This document shows, in pieces, positions 55,066-64,000 of a DNA stretch of 64,000 nt. The notes under the pieces are model-generated. The model did not search any database and was not told the DNA's origin. It saw only the letters and a list, made by a program, of their open reading frames with translations. Position numbers and translations under genes: made by a program. The stretch covers positions 1-64,000 of the forward strand of contig CAYJFY010000006.1 in assembly GCA_964369755.1 (NCBI GenBank), in the 5' to 3' direction. The stretch comes from CAUPWF01 sp964369755. Lineage in GTDB: Bacteria; Bacillota; Clostridia; Lachnospirales; Lachnospiraceae. The stretch's first letter is position 1; the number at the start of each line of letters is the position of its first letter.

Positions 55066-56130
55066 CTAATGATTCCCCACCAAATCTTGTATCACTTCTT
55101 CCACCGTTTCTATTCTTTCTGCCTTGTATGCCTTTGCGCCGCAAAATAGTAGACAGTCATCCACTTTTCCGTTTGCTGCATTAATTAATGCCTCGGTGAT
55201 GCAGTACGGGATCTCCTGTGGATTGCATTTTTGCAAACAAGTCAAACATGTTTTTGGTGTTTTTTTCTCACCTTTCATGACACTTTCCATATATGGATTG
55301 TTGATTGCGCGTCCTGGCATTCCCACTGGACTCTTCACGATTCGAACATCCTCTTTTGCTGCTTGAATATAGGTGTGTTTATACGCTTCGGATGCATCAC
55401 ACTCGGAAGTTGTAACAAATCTGGTACCGACTTGTACTCCATCGATGCCAAGAGACATGATATCTTCCATATCCTTGCTATCATAGATGCCACCAGCAAC
55501 TACAACTGGGATATGACAGGCATACTTTTCCTCATATTCTTTTACTGTTTTCTGGATATCTCTGATTTCATCCTTGTAGGTTTCCTCGTCGAATTTCTCC
55601 AATTGCTCCAGGTTGAATCCCAAGTGACCTCCAGCTTGTGGGCCTTCTATGACCACCATATCTGCTGTTCTATTATATCTCTTATCCCAGAATTTCAATA
55701 TCACTTTTGCCGATTTATTTGTTGATACAATCGGTGCAATCTTTGTCTTGAATCCCTTCACATACTCTGGGAGCTCGGTTGGAATTCCTGCTCCAGATAT
55801 AATGATATCTGCACCTGCCTTGACCGCTTCTTTCACATACTCTGCGTAATGCTTGAGCGCCACCATAATATTAAACCCAATCACACCATCTGGCGCAATT
55901 GCACGTGCTTTTTGAAATTCGCTGTTTATCGCTCTGATATTCGACCCGAACTGGTCTTTTGCAAATAACTCATCGCGGAATCCAATCTGTGCCGAAGATA
56001 TGATACCGACACCACCTGATTTAGCCACTGCTCCTGCTAAACCGCCCAAGCTAATGCCAACCCCCATTCCACCTTGAACGATGGGATATTTGGCTTTCAC
56101 TTCTCCAATTACCAATGGTTTATACTTCAT
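55066..56130 (-). CDS. FabK/nitronate monooxygenase-like flavoprotein
   Basis: 354 residues from the ATG at 56130 (GGAGA 8 bases upstream). FMN-binding barrel: PIVQGGMGVGISL at the start, VIEGPQAGGHLGF and VVVAGGIYD. A C-terminal Cys-rich part (CLTCLQKCNP) differs from the FabK at the other end of the operon. It could be a nitronate monooxygenase or a second enoyl reductase. It is the last enzyme gene of the fab operon. Confidence 0.85.
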   Translation of the reverse strand: MKYKPLVIGEVKAKYPIVQGGMGVGISLGGLAGAVAKSGGVGIISSAQIGFRDELFAKDQFGSNIRAINSEFQKARAIAPDGVIGFNIMVALKHYAEYVKEAVKAGADIIISGAGIPTELPEYVKGFKTKIAPIVSTNKSAKVILKFWDKRYNRTADMVVIEGPQAGGHLGFNLEQLEKFDEETYKDEIRDIQKTVKEYEEKYACHIPVVVAGGIYDSKDMEDIMSLGIDGVQVGTRFVTTSECDASEAYKHTYIQAAKEDVRIVKSPVGMPGRAINNPYMESVMKGEKKTPKTCLTCLQKCNPQEIPYCITEALINAANGKVDDCLLFCGAKAYKAERIETVEEVIQDLVGNH

Positions 56131-56179
56131 TGCCTTTTCTCCTATATCAATATCTGCATTTTTCTCATCTGCATATCGA

Positions 56180-57934
56180 TTACATCTGGCGGAAACGCTG
56201 ATATCTCTTCTCAAGCAATTCCTCTGTCGTATACTTCTGATATGCTTTTATAAATTTCTTGATATCATGAATAAGTTTTCCAGATACTTCGTCTAAATTT
56301 TCCTCTGTAAATTCATCTGGTTCCGATATGATTTTCTCTACAATCCCAGCTTCTTTCAGATCACTCGCTGTCATCTTCATCAGTTTTGCAGCTTCTTGTG
56401 CTTTCTTGCTATCCTTCCATAAAATGGTAGCATAACCCTCTGGCGAAAGAATGGAATACACTGCATTTTCCAGCATCCACACCTCATCCGAAGTCGCCAT
56501 AGCAAGCGCCCCTCCACTTCCACCTTCTCCAATTACGATGGAAAGAATCGGAACCTTGATTCCTGACATTTCAAACAAGTTTCTTGCAATCGCTTCCCCT
56601 TGTCCGCGCTCTTCTGCTTCCAATCCGCAGAATGCTCCTGGCGTATCCACTAGGCAGATAATTGGGCGATTGAACTTCTCTGCTTGCTTCATCAAACGAA
56701 GTGCTTTGCGATATCCCTCTGGGGAAGGCATACCGAAGTTGCGTCTGATATTCTCTTTTGTATCTTTTCCTTTTGCTTGTACAATCACGGTAACCGGATT
56801 GCCTTCTAGTTTTGCAATTCCACCGATGATTGCTTCATCGTCTGCAAAATATCTATCGCCATGAAGTTCAACAAAATCTGTAAACATTGCCTCTATATAC
56901 TGTGCTCCGACCGGTCTATCCTTCTTACGCGATAACAAAACTCGATTCCAAACATCCACTACTCGGCTGCTACTTTCGGAACTCACATCTGCCTTCATGC
57001 CTTTTTTATCTTTTTTAGACTTTTTGCTAGCATCCGAACTCACATCGTGTAATTCCAAGATTTGACTCAAGGTGCTCTTCATATTCTCGCGTTCTACGAT
57101 TTCATCAATAAATCCATGTTGCAACAAGAATTCTGAACGTTGAAATCCTTTCGGTAGCTTCTGCCCGATTGTCTGCTCGATTACTCGAGGTCCTGCAAAT
57201 CCAATCAATGCCTTCGGTTCTGCCAAGATAATATCTCCTAACATGGCAAAACTCGCCGTCACTCCACCTGTTGTCGGGTCTGTCAATACAGAGATGTATA
57301 GACATCCGGCATCACTGTGACGTTTCAATGCAGCCGATGTTTTCGTCATCTGCATCAGAGAAGTAATTCCCTCTTGCATTCTCGCTCCACCCGAACAGCA
57401 GAACAAGATCAATGGCATCTTCTCAGCCGTAGCTTTCTCCGTTGCACGCACGATTTTTTCACCTACAACCTGCCCCATGCTTGCCATCAAGAATCTTCCA
57501 TCCATGACTCCGATTGCCACCTTGCGTCCATCAATCGTTCCACATCCTGTGACAACTGCTTCGTCTAATTTAGTTTTCTCCTGCAACACAGAAATTTTAT
57601 CCTCATACCCAGGATAATCCAAAGGATTCTTGGTCTGCAATCCCATATCCCATTCCTCAAAAGTACCCTCATCGATGACCATTCCGATTCGATGCATTGC
57701 ATGCATACGGAAGTACCCTCCACATTTTGGACAGATATAATAATTTGCCTTTACCTCTCCTGTGAAAATGGCTTTGTTACATTTGTTACATTTTCGAAGG
57801 AGCCCTTGTGGTACTTCTGGCTTCTCCTCGCTGATGTTTTCTTCATGTTTTTCAGGTGTAATTGTATTCACATTCGTTTCATTCAAAGGAATATAATGCT
57901 TGACTGTTTTCTTAAACACATTATTTAGCTTCAT
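56180..57934 (-). CDS. accDA: Acetyl-CoA carboxylase carboxyltransferase, fused beta and alpha subunits
   Basis: 584 residues. The AccD half has its zinc finger CNKCNK...CPKCGG near 49-71 and GGARMQEGI. The AccA half starts near 310 and has GMPSPEGYRKALR, VDTPGAFCG and GEGGSGGALA. The two are separate in E. coli. A Lys/Ser-rich linker (KKSKKDKKG) joins them. Together with AccB and AccC encoded upstream it makes malonyl-CoA for fatty-acid synthesis. Confidence 0.93.
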   Translation of the reverse strand: MKLNNVFKKTVKHYIPLNETNVNTITPEKHEENISEEKPEVPQGLLRKCNKCNKAIFTGEVKANYYICPKCGGYFRMHAMHRIGMVIDEGTFEEWDMGLQTKNPLDYPGYEDKISVLQEKTKLDEAVVTGCGTIDGRKVAIGVMDGRFLMASMGQVVGEKIVRATEKATAEKMPLILFCCSGGARMQEGITSLMQMTKTSAALKRHSDAGCLYISVLTDPTTGGVTASFAMLGDIILAEPKALIGFAGPRVIEQTIGQKLPKGFQRSEFLLQHGFIDEIVERENMKSTLSQILELHDVSSDASKKSKKDKKGMKADVSSESSSRVVDVWNRVLLSRKKDRPVGAQYIEAMFTDFVELHGDRYFADDEAIIGGIAKLEGNPVTVIVQAKGKDTKENIRRNFGMPSPEGYRKALRLMKQAEKFNRPIICLVDTPGAFCGLEAEERGQGEAIARNLFEMSGIKVPILSIVIGEGGSGGALAMATSDEVWMLENAVYSILSPEGYATILWKDSKKAQEAAKLMKMTASDLKEAGIVEKIISEPDEFTEENLDEVSGKLIHDIKKFIKAYQKYTTEELLEKRYQRFRQM

Positions 57935-57978
57935 TCTTCACCTCTATTTATAATCTCTGCTTCCTGCCTGATATCTGT

Positions 57979-59319
57979 TTATTTCGATATCTTTTCTATG
58001 AATCCTACGTCGATATCACCCTTGATAAAATCTGGATGGTTCATAATCTCGTACTGATAATCTACATTTGTGTCGATTCCCTCTATGATTACCTCGCCTA
58101 AGACGCAAGACATCTTACGGATCGCCTCTTCTCGATTCTTCGCATGCACGATAATCTTTGCCAGCATAGAATCATAGTACGCTGGAACTGTATATCCACT
58201 GTAAATCGCTGCGTCGATTCTCACACCTTTACCGCCTGGTAGATACATATCTGTAATCAATCCTGGGGACGGTCTAAAGTTCTTCGCTGGATTCTCCGCA
58301 TTAATTCTACACTCGATGGCATGACCTGTAATCTTCACGTCCTCTTGCTTATACGAAAGTTCTGCTCCATTTGCAATACGAATCTGTTCCTTGATCAAGT
58401 CAATTCCAGTTACCCACTCCGTTACAGGGTGTTCTACTTGAATTCTGGTATTCATTTCCATGAAATAAAAGGCACCTGATTTCTCAAGTAAAAACTCAAT
58501 GGTCCCCGCATTTTCATAGTTTGCTGCCTTTGCTGCTCGAACTGCTGCATCCCCCATCTTCGCTCTCAACTCTTCACTCAGAGCAACCGATGGCGCCTCT
58601 TCGATCATCTTTTGATGATTTCTCTGCACCGAACAATCTCTCTCTCCTAGATGAATCACATTGCCGTATTTATCTGCTAAAATCTGGAACTCCACATGTC
58701 GTGGTTCCACTACAAAATGCTCGATATACATCGTGTTATCGCCAAATGCCATCTGTGTTTCTTTCTGAGCCGTCTGGAAAGCCTTCTCAAATTCCTCCGC
58801 ACACTCTGCAACACGCATTCCTTTTCCACCGCCACCTAGGGCAGCCTTTACGATAACTGGATAACCAACCTCAGCTGCAATCGCATATCCCACTTCCGCA
58901 TCATAGATTGGTTCCTTGCTTCCAGGGATGACCGGAACTCCAGCTGCAATCATCGTATTTCTTGCTTCTTGCTTGTGTCCCATCTTGCGCATCACATCTC
59001 CGTCTGGTCCAATAAATGTAATATTGCATTGCTTACATAGATCCACAAACTTACTGTTTTCTGATAAAAATCCAAATCCTGGATGGATGGCATCTGCACC
59101 TGAAATAATCGTAGCACTGATGATACTCTCCATATTCAGATAACTTTCACTCGACGGCGCAGGTCCAATGCAAACTGCCTCATCTGCAAGCTGCGTATGC
59201 AACGCTTCTTTATCTGCCTCCGAGTAAATGGCAACTGTTTCAATTCCCATCTCGCGACAAGCACGAATAATTCTTACCGCGATTTCACCACGGTTTGCAA
59301 CCAATACTTTTTGAATCAT
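57979..59319 (-). CDS. accC: Biotin carboxylase subunit of acetyl-CoA carboxylase
   Basis: 446 residues from the ATG at 59319, the usual AccC length; the start is 20 bases after the fabZ stop with AAGGGA upstream. ATP-grasp fold: MIQKVLVANRGEIAVRI, GGGGKGMR, RDCSVQRNHQKMIEEAP and MNTRIQVEHPVTE. It carboxylates the biotin of AccB. Confidence 0.95.
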   Translation of the reverse strand: MIQKVLVANRGEIAVRIIRACREMGIETVAIYSEADKEALHTQLADEAVCIGPAPSSESYLNMESIISATIISGADAIHPGFGFLSENSKFVDLCKQCNITFIGPDGDVMRKMGHKQEARNTMIAAGVPVIPGSKEPIYDAEVGYAIAAEVGYPVIVKAALGGGGKGMRVAECAEEFEKAFQTAQKETQMAFGDNTMYIEHFVVEPRHVEFQILADKYGNVIHLGERDCSVQRNHQKMIEEAPSVALSEELRAKMGDAAVRAAKAANYENAGTIEFLLEKSGAFYFMEMNTRIQVEHPVTEWVTGIDLIKEQIRIANGAELSYKQEDVKITGHAIECRINAENPAKNFRPSPGLITDMYLPGGKGVRIDAAIYSGYTVPAYYDSMLAKIIVHAKNREEAIRKMSCVLGEVIIEGIDTNVDYQYEIMNHPDFIKGDIDVGFIEKISK

Positions 59320-59338
59320 ATAAATAACCGTCCCTTCA

Positions 59339-59764
59339 TTAGCCAACCATGAAAGTAAGTTCTGCGGTCGCTACGATTTTACCGTCCACACTTGCAACAC
59401 CTTCTGCTACCCCGATTGGTCCTTTTTGTTTTATCATGTTCACTTCTAATTTCAACTTGTCTCCAGGCACTACCTTGCCTTTGAATTTGCATTTGTTAAT
59501 TCCTGCAAAATATGCAATTTTTCCTCTTAGCTCTTCTTGGCACAATAATGCTACTGCACCGACTTGAGCCATGGCTTCAATAGTCAATACTCCTGGCATT
59601 ACAGGCTCTTGTGGAAAATGCCCCTTAAAGAAGTCCTCGCGAAAAGTCACACACTTGTAACCAATGGCATGCTTCCCTGGTGTATAATCTTCAATGTAAT
59701 CAATCAACAAGAACGGATGTCTGTGTGGAATGATTTCTTCGATTTCTTTTACGTTTAATCTCAT
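59339..59764 (-). CDS. fabZ: 3-hydroxyacyl-ACP dehydratase
   Basis: 141 residues, single hot-dog fold. The catalytic His is in IIPHRHPFLLID and the Glu in PGVLTIEAMAQVGA. It dehydrates 3-hydroxyacyl-ACP in fatty-acid elongation. It lies between accB and accC, the usual Clostridia order. Confidence 0.95.
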   Translation of the reverse strand: MRLNVKEIEEIIPHRHPFLLIDYIEDYTPGKHAIGYKCVTFREDFFKGHFPQEPVMPGVLTIEAMAQVGAVALLCQEELRGKIAYFAGINKCKFKGKVVPGDKLKLEVNMIKQKGPIGVAEGVASVDGKIVATAELTFMVG

Positions 59765-59789
59765 GATGAGCCTCCTAAATTATCTAATC

Positions 59790-60269
59790 CTATGCAATGA
59801 CAAAAAGTGGTTGACCATACTCAACACCTTTTGCATTCTCTACTAGAATCTCTTTTACCACTCCATCGAAATCACTTTCGATTTCGTTCATCAACTTCAT
59901 CGCTTCCACAATTCCAAGTACTTGGCCTTTTTTCACGGTATCTCCTACACTTACAAACGGCTTGGCATCTTCAGATGGAGCTGCGTAGAATGTCCCAACA
60001 AGTGGAGACGCTACCACATTTCCTTCTACTTTCTCTGTTGCATCCACTTCCGTTGCAACTGTAACTGCTGCACTACCATTTACTGCTGCATTCACTGCTG
60101 GTGCAATCACTTCCTGTGCTTGTACCACAGTCTGTGGTGCTTGTGTCGTAATAATTGGAGTCTCATTTGTGCGAAGTAAAATCTTCACATCGCCTTCTTC
60201 ATATTTAAATGTCGTAAGGTTGGAATCCGAAACAGCCTCTATCAATTGAATGATTTGATCAAACTTCAT
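59790..60269 (-). CDS. accB: Biotin carboxyl carrier protein of acetyl-CoA carboxylase
   Basis: 159 residues: N-terminal domain, an Ala/Val-rich linker (about 40-80), then the biotinyl domain with Lys125 in VEAMKLMNEIESD as biotin attachment site. Partner of AccC and AccDA. Confidence 0.95.
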   Translation of the reverse strand: MKFDQIIQLIEAVSDSNLTTFKYEEGDVKILLRTNETPIITTQAPQTVVQAQEVIAPAVNAAVNGSAAVTVATEVDATEKVEGNVVASPLVGTFYAAPSEDAKPFVSVGDTVKKGQVLGIVEAMKLMNEIESDFDGVVKEILVENAKGVEYGQPLFVIA

Positions 60270-60308
60270 CGTTTTACCTTCTTTCTCTACTTATTTTCAC
60301 ATCTAGCC

Positions 60309-61547
60309 TTAATCTTCGTATTTCTTCAATAGGATTGTTGCATTATGTCCACCAAATCCTAGAGAATTGCTCATCGCATAGCGAACTTCCTTCTCTACTG
60401 GTGCACCGATTACATAATCCAAATCACATTCAGGATCTACATTTTCTGTTCCCATCGTTTGGTGAATAAATCCTTCTTGAATGGTCTTTACACACACAAC
60501 AGCCTCTACTCCACCTGCTGCCCCTAATAGATGACCAATCATAGACTTTGTAGAATTTATCTTCAAGTTCTTCGCTGCATCACCAAAGGCCATATTAATC
60601 GCACGTGTCTCGAACAAGTCATTATGATGTGTACTAGTTCCATGTGCATTGATATACTCCACTTCTTCTGGTTTTACGCCCGCTTCTTCCATTGCCAATG
60701 TCATGGCTCTAGCCGCTCCGCTTCCATCTTCTGCTGGAGATGTGATATGATACGCATCACAAGTAGAACCATATCCTACGATTTCCGCATAGATTTTAGC
60801 CCCTCTTGCTTTTGCGTGCTCTAATTCTTCTAATACGATAACCCCTGCACCTTCTCCGATTACAAATCCATTTCGATTCACATCAAAAGGTCTCGAAGCC
60901 TTCGTCACATCTGGTTCAGAAGAAAGCGCTGTAAGTCCTGAGAATCCTGCAACACCAACTGGTGTAATCGCTGCCTCTGTTCCACCTGCAAAGATTACCT
61001 CTGCATCTTCATAAGCGATTGCGCGGAATGCGTCTCCGATACTATTGGTACCACTTGCACAAGCTGTTACAACATCCGTACATTTTCCCTTGCAACCTAG
61101 TTGAATCGCGACATTTCCTGCTGCCATGTTCGAAATCATAAGAGGAACGATGAGTGGATTGATTCTTCCTGGTTTCCCATCTAGAATCTTTTCATGTTCT
61201 TTTTCTATGATATTCAAACTTCCAATTCCAGAACCAACGATGACACCCACACGAAATGGATCTTCTTTCTCCATATCAAGTGCCGAATCTGCCATTGCTT
61301 CTTTTGCAGCTGCAACTGCGTATTGTGAAAATGCTTCCATACGTTTTGCCGCTTTGAAATCCATATATTCTTTTGCAACAAAATCTTTTAATTCCGCCGC
61401 AATCTTAATCTTATAATTTTCTGTATCGAATTTTGTAATTGGTCCAACTCCAACTTTTCCTGCTTTTACACCTGCCCAGAAATCATTTACATTATTTCCA
61501 ATCGGCGTAACTGCTCCCATTCCTGTAATAACAACTCTTCTCTTCAT
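60309..61547 (-). CDS. fabF: 3-oxoacyl-ACP synthase II
   Basis: 412 residues, thiolase fold. The catalytic Cys is in VVTACASGTNSIGD and the two His in INAHGTSTHHND and SMIGHLLGAAGG. It condenses malonyl-ACP with acyl-ACP. AGGAGA precedes the ATG. Confidence 0.95.
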   Translation of the reverse strand: MKRRVVITGMGAVTPIGNNVNDFWAGVKAGKVGVGPITKFDTENYKIKIAAELKDFVAKEYMDFKAAKRMEAFSQYAVAAAKEAMADSALDMEKEDPFRVGVIVGSGIGSLNIIEKEHEKILDGKPGRINPLIVPLMISNMAAGNVAIQLGCKGKCTDVVTACASGTNSIGDAFRAIAYEDAEVIFAGGTEAAITPVGVAGFSGLTALSSEPDVTKASRPFDVNRNGFVIGEGAGVIVLEELEHAKARGAKIYAEIVGYGSTCDAYHITSPAEDGSGAARAMTLAMEEAGVKPEEVEYINAHGTSTHHNDLFETRAINMAFGDAAKNLKINSTKSMIGHLLGAAGGVEAVVCVKTIQEGFIHQTMGTENVDPECDLDYVIGAPVEKEVRYAMSNSLGFGGHNATILLKKYED

Positions 61548-61562
61548 GCTATTCTCCTTTAT

Positions 61563-62303
61563 CTAAATCGCCATTCCACCATCAACACAGATTACCTGTC
61601 CTGTGATGTACTTTGCTTTTTCCGACGCCAAAAATGTTGTCATATTGGCAATATCTTCTACTTGACCGAAGGCTCCTAGTGGAATCTGTTTTGTAACCGC
61701 TTCTTTTACATTGTCACCCAAGACATCTGTCATCTCTGTTTCGATAAATCCAGGTGCAATCGCGTTAACTGTAATTCCTCTCGATGCTAATTCTCTAGCC
61801 ACGGATTTGGTCAGACCGATTACCCCAGCCTTAGATGCAGAATAATTCGCCTGTCCAGCGTTGCCTAGTACTCCTGAAACCGATGAAATGTTAATAATTT
61901 TTCCACTTCTCTGCTTCATCATCGTTCTTGCAACAAACTTAATGCAGTTAAACGTTCCCTTTAAGTTAATATTTAGTACATCATCATAGTCTTGCTCCGA
62001 CATACGCATAATCAATCCGTCTTTTGTAATTCCCGCATTATTTACTAGGATGTCTACTCGTCCATACTCTGCAATCACATCAGCAAAAAACTTCTCACAA
62101 TCGGCATAGTTTCCGATGTTGCATTGGTAAATCATAGCCGTTCCACCATTGTCTTCAATGGCTTTCTTCACTTCTTCGGCTTTATCTTTTGAGCCATTAT
62201 AATTAATAACAACCGTAGCACCTTGACTTGCTAATTCCAATGCGATTCCGCGACCAAGCCCTCTCGATGCACCTGTTACTACTGCAATTTTTCCATTTAG
62301 CAT
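61563..62303 (-). CDS. fabG: 3-oxoacyl-ACP reductase
   Basis: 246 residues from the ATG at 62303, giving the usual FabG length and start (MLNGKIAVVTGASRGLG); in-frame starts upstream at 62318 and 62336 are possible because AAAGGG lies about 12 bases before. The catalytic set is Ser in NISSVSG and YSASK. Rossmann fold, NADPH-dependent. Confidence 0.94.
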   Translation of the reverse strand: MLNGKIAVVTGASRGLGRGIALELASQGATVVINYNGSKDKAEEVKKAIEDNGGTAMIYQCNIGNYADCEKFFADVIAEYGRVDILVNNAGITKDGLIMRMSEQDYDDVLNINLKGTFNCIKFVARTMMKQRSGKIINISSVSGVLGNAGQANYSASKAGVIGLTKSVARELASRGITVNAIAPGFIETEMTDVLGDNVKEAVTKQIPLGAFGQVEDIANMTTFLASEKAKYITGQVICVDGGMAI

Positions 62304-62362
62304 ATCAATAATCATCCCTTTCTTAATATCTAGCAACTTTGGCCCCAGAGGGACAAATTGCC

Positions 62363-62385
62363 ATGTGAAAATTTCATTTTCACAT
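62363..62385. other. Perfect hairpin between fabD and fabG
   Basis: ATGTGAAAAT / ATTTTCACAT form 10-base arms around three bases, overlapping the fabD stop. With no T-tail it is more likely an RNA-stability or read-through element than a terminator. Confidence 0.5.
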
Positions 62386-63300
62386 TATCTCCGCTAACAC
62401 TTTTTCCATATCCTCTATTGTTTCAATATTATAAACCTTAACACTTCGGTCGATTTTCTTCATGAAACCACTCAATGTTTTTCCAGGTCCGATTTCTACA
62501 AATGTATCAACGCCCTGTGCAATCATCTCGCGCACACTTTGTTCCCAGCGTACCGATGAAGATACTTGTTCTGCAAGCAATTCGCATATCTCCGAACTAT
62601 CCTTCACATACTTCGCTGTTACATTGGTTACATATGGAATCTCTAAGCTTGAAATCTCCACCTGCTCCAATACTTCTTTGAGGTCTGCTCCTGCTTGTGT
62701 CAACATCTTCGAATGGAATGGTCCACTCACATTTAATCGGATTACTCTCTTAGCTCCTGCTTCTTTCAAAGCTTCCTCGGCAACACCAACGCCTGCAATC
62801 TCACCTGTGATTACGATCTGTCCTGGACAATTATAATTCGCAATAGATACACCCCGAATCGGTTCCAATACCGCCTCAATCTTCTCTGCGTCAAGTCCTA
62901 GAACTGCTGCCATCGCGCCTTCTCCTAACGGAACAGCTTCCTGCATTAGGATTCCACGTTTCCGTACGGTACGAATGGCATCTTCATTGCTCATCCCACC
63001 AGCCGCTGCGATTGCACAATACTCACCGAGACTCAACCCTGCTGTAACCGCTGGTTGAAGGCCTCTTTCTTTTAAAACTTCAGTCATAGCCAAGCATGTA
63101 GTTACCATGGCTGCCTGTGTATATTCTGTAATATCTAATTTGTCATTTTCCTCGAAGCACAATGCTTCCATATCTATATCGAGTTCCTTCGATGCCATCA
63201 AAAACACATCTTTTGCACTCGGACATTGTTCATAAAACTCCTTACCCATTCCCGCCTTCTGCGATCCTTGACCTGGGTAGATAAATGCAATTTTACTCAT
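62380..63300 (-). CDS. fabD: Malonyl-CoA-ACP transacylase
   Basis: 306 residues. AFIYPGQGSQKAGMG at the start, active Ser in AGLSLGEYCA and His in VSGPFHSKM. It transfers malonyl from CoA to ACP. It overlaps the fabK gene by 8 bases, so translation is coupled. Confidence 0.95.
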   Translation of the reverse strand: MSKIAFIYPGQGSQKAGMGKEFYEQCPSAKDVFLMASKELDIDMEALCFEENDKLDITEYTQAAMVTTCLAMTEVLKERGLQPAVTAGLSLGEYCAIAAAGGMSNEDAIRTVRKRGILMQEAVPLGEGAMAAVLGLDAEKIEAVLEPIRGVSIANYNCPGQIVITGEIAGVGVAEEALKEAGAKRVIRLNVSGPFHSKMLTQAGADLKEVLEQVEISSLEIPYVTNVTAKYVKDSSEICELLAEQVSSSVRWEQSVREMIAQGVDTFVEIGPGKTLSGFMKKIDRSVKVYNIETIEDMEKVLAEIM

Positions 63301-64000
63301 AAGATTCTGTTCCCTTCAGTAGCGCTTCTGCTTGGTCATTAATTCTTACCACTAATTCCTTCGCTGTCACTTCATCCTTCACCAATCCTGCGATTTGACC
63401 AGCCATGATGCTTCCTGATTCCACATCACCCTCTACCACTGCCTTACGCAAGCCGCCTAGTGTCAACAACTCTAGTTCTTCGAATGAAGTTCCTGCTGCC
63501 TCAAGGCGTAAATATTCTTTTGTCTGCTTATTACGGATTGTTCGAACTGGGTGTCCTGTGGTTCTTCCTGTTACCCTAGTGTCGATATCTTTTGCCTTTA
63601 TTACATATTTTTTATAGTTATCATGAACAATGGATTCTTTCACTGTCACAAAGCAAGTTCCCATCTGTACGGCCTTTGCTCCTAGCATAAATGCTGCAGC
63701 AACACCTCTTCCGTCAGCCATACCACCTGCCGCAATTACTGGCACACTCACTGCATCCACTACCTGTGGTACAAGTGCCATCGTTGTTGTCTCTCCAATA
63801 TGTCCCCCTGCTTCGCATCCTTCTGCAACAACTGCATCTGCTCCACAACGTTCCATTCTTCTCGCCAATGCTACGGATGCTACTACTGGGATAACCTTTA
63901 CTCCCGCATCCTTCCACATCTGCATATACTTCTCAGGGTTTCCTGCCCCTGTCGTTACTACCTGAACACCTTCTTCGGCAATGATTTTTGCAATCTCATC
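63293..64000 (-). CDS. fabK: Enoyl-ACP reductase II, FabK, 5' end outside window
   Basis: The reading frame is open to the edge of the window; a start at 63925 seen in isolation is internal, since 25 more codons upstream continue the FMN-barrel (DEIAKIIAEEGVQVVTTGAG). Motifs: VVAEGCEAGGHIGE, VIAAGGMADGRG and AVQMGTCFV. It performs the last reduction of fatty-acid elongation with FMN. It is the first operon gene visible here. Confidence 0.93.
   Translation of the reverse strand, partial: DEIAKIIAEEGVQVVTTGAGNPEKYMQMWKDAGVKVIPVVASVALARRMERCGADAVVAEGCEAGGHIGETTTMALVPQVVDAVSVPVIAAGGMADGRGVAAAFMLGAKAVQMGTCFVTVKESIVHDNYKKYVIKAKDIDTRVTGRTTGHPVRTIRNKQTKEYLRLEAAGTSFEELELLTLGGLRKAVVEGDVESGSIMAGQIAGLVKDEVTAKELVVRINDQAEALLKGTESYE

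Noticed and set aside
60831..60930. Selenocysteine or recoding of the amber codon in rpiR as a general feature of the genome
   Set aside because: Other genes in the window end normally at TAG or TAA, and no suppressor elements are seen, so a plain nonsense mutation is simpler.

Overview
The window looks like low-GC Clostridia, most likely a Lachnospiraceae-type gut or plant-matter fermenter. This is inferred from paired YesM/YesN two-component systems beside CUT1 sugar ABC transporters that lack their own ATPase, from a fabK-type fatty-acid operon with fused accDA, and from many AGGAGG ribosome binding sites. I saw no rRNA, tRNA, CRISPR array or complete transposon. One 10-N gap (24484-24493) marks a contig join.

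Positions 1-31782 are a carbohydrate accessory region. They hold a GH42 beta-galactosidase (partial), two YesMN-ABC transporter clusters (643-7258 and 14197-23741, the second with three binding-protein genes), a decayed AraC/GH31 pair, a three-gene DUF3990/DUF3791 cassette with its own promoter, an SDR/MFS pair, a GH120 beta-xylosidase, a GH117-like protein with a GH2 enzyme, a ParE/YefM toxin-antitoxin pair, a type I sulfatase with an AraC regulator, and a YitT-family membrane protein.

Positions 31900-37182 are a purine salvage operon: a leader hairpin that can fold in two exclusive ways, a divergent adenine-deaminase paralogue, a canonical adenine deaminase and an NCS2-type permease. A second GH2 enzyme (37271-39688) and a PHP phosphoesterase follow.

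On the minus strand, 40831-42140 holds a cobalamin-riboswitch-like leader, a DUF4430 (transcobalamin-like) lipoprotein and an ECF S component, which together look like a vitamin B12 uptake unit. Upstream of it are asnA and a nearly complete 2-O-alpha-mannosyl-D-glycerate pathway (43312-53414): PTS EIIABC, GH38 alpha-mannosidase, HPr, enzyme I, glycerate kinase, mannose-6-phosphate isomerase, an HPr-like protein without the active histidine, and an RpiR regulator interrupted by an in-frame amber codon.

Positions 54576-64000 are the type II fatty-acid operon read on the minus strand: fabK, fabD, fabG, fabF, accB, fabZ, accC, accDA, a FabK-like flavoprotein and a FabT-like MarR regulator.

Eight palindromic repeats of a GGGGACG family are scattered through the window, nearly all just after gene ends. 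They are the clearest structure that ordinary gene annotation would miss.
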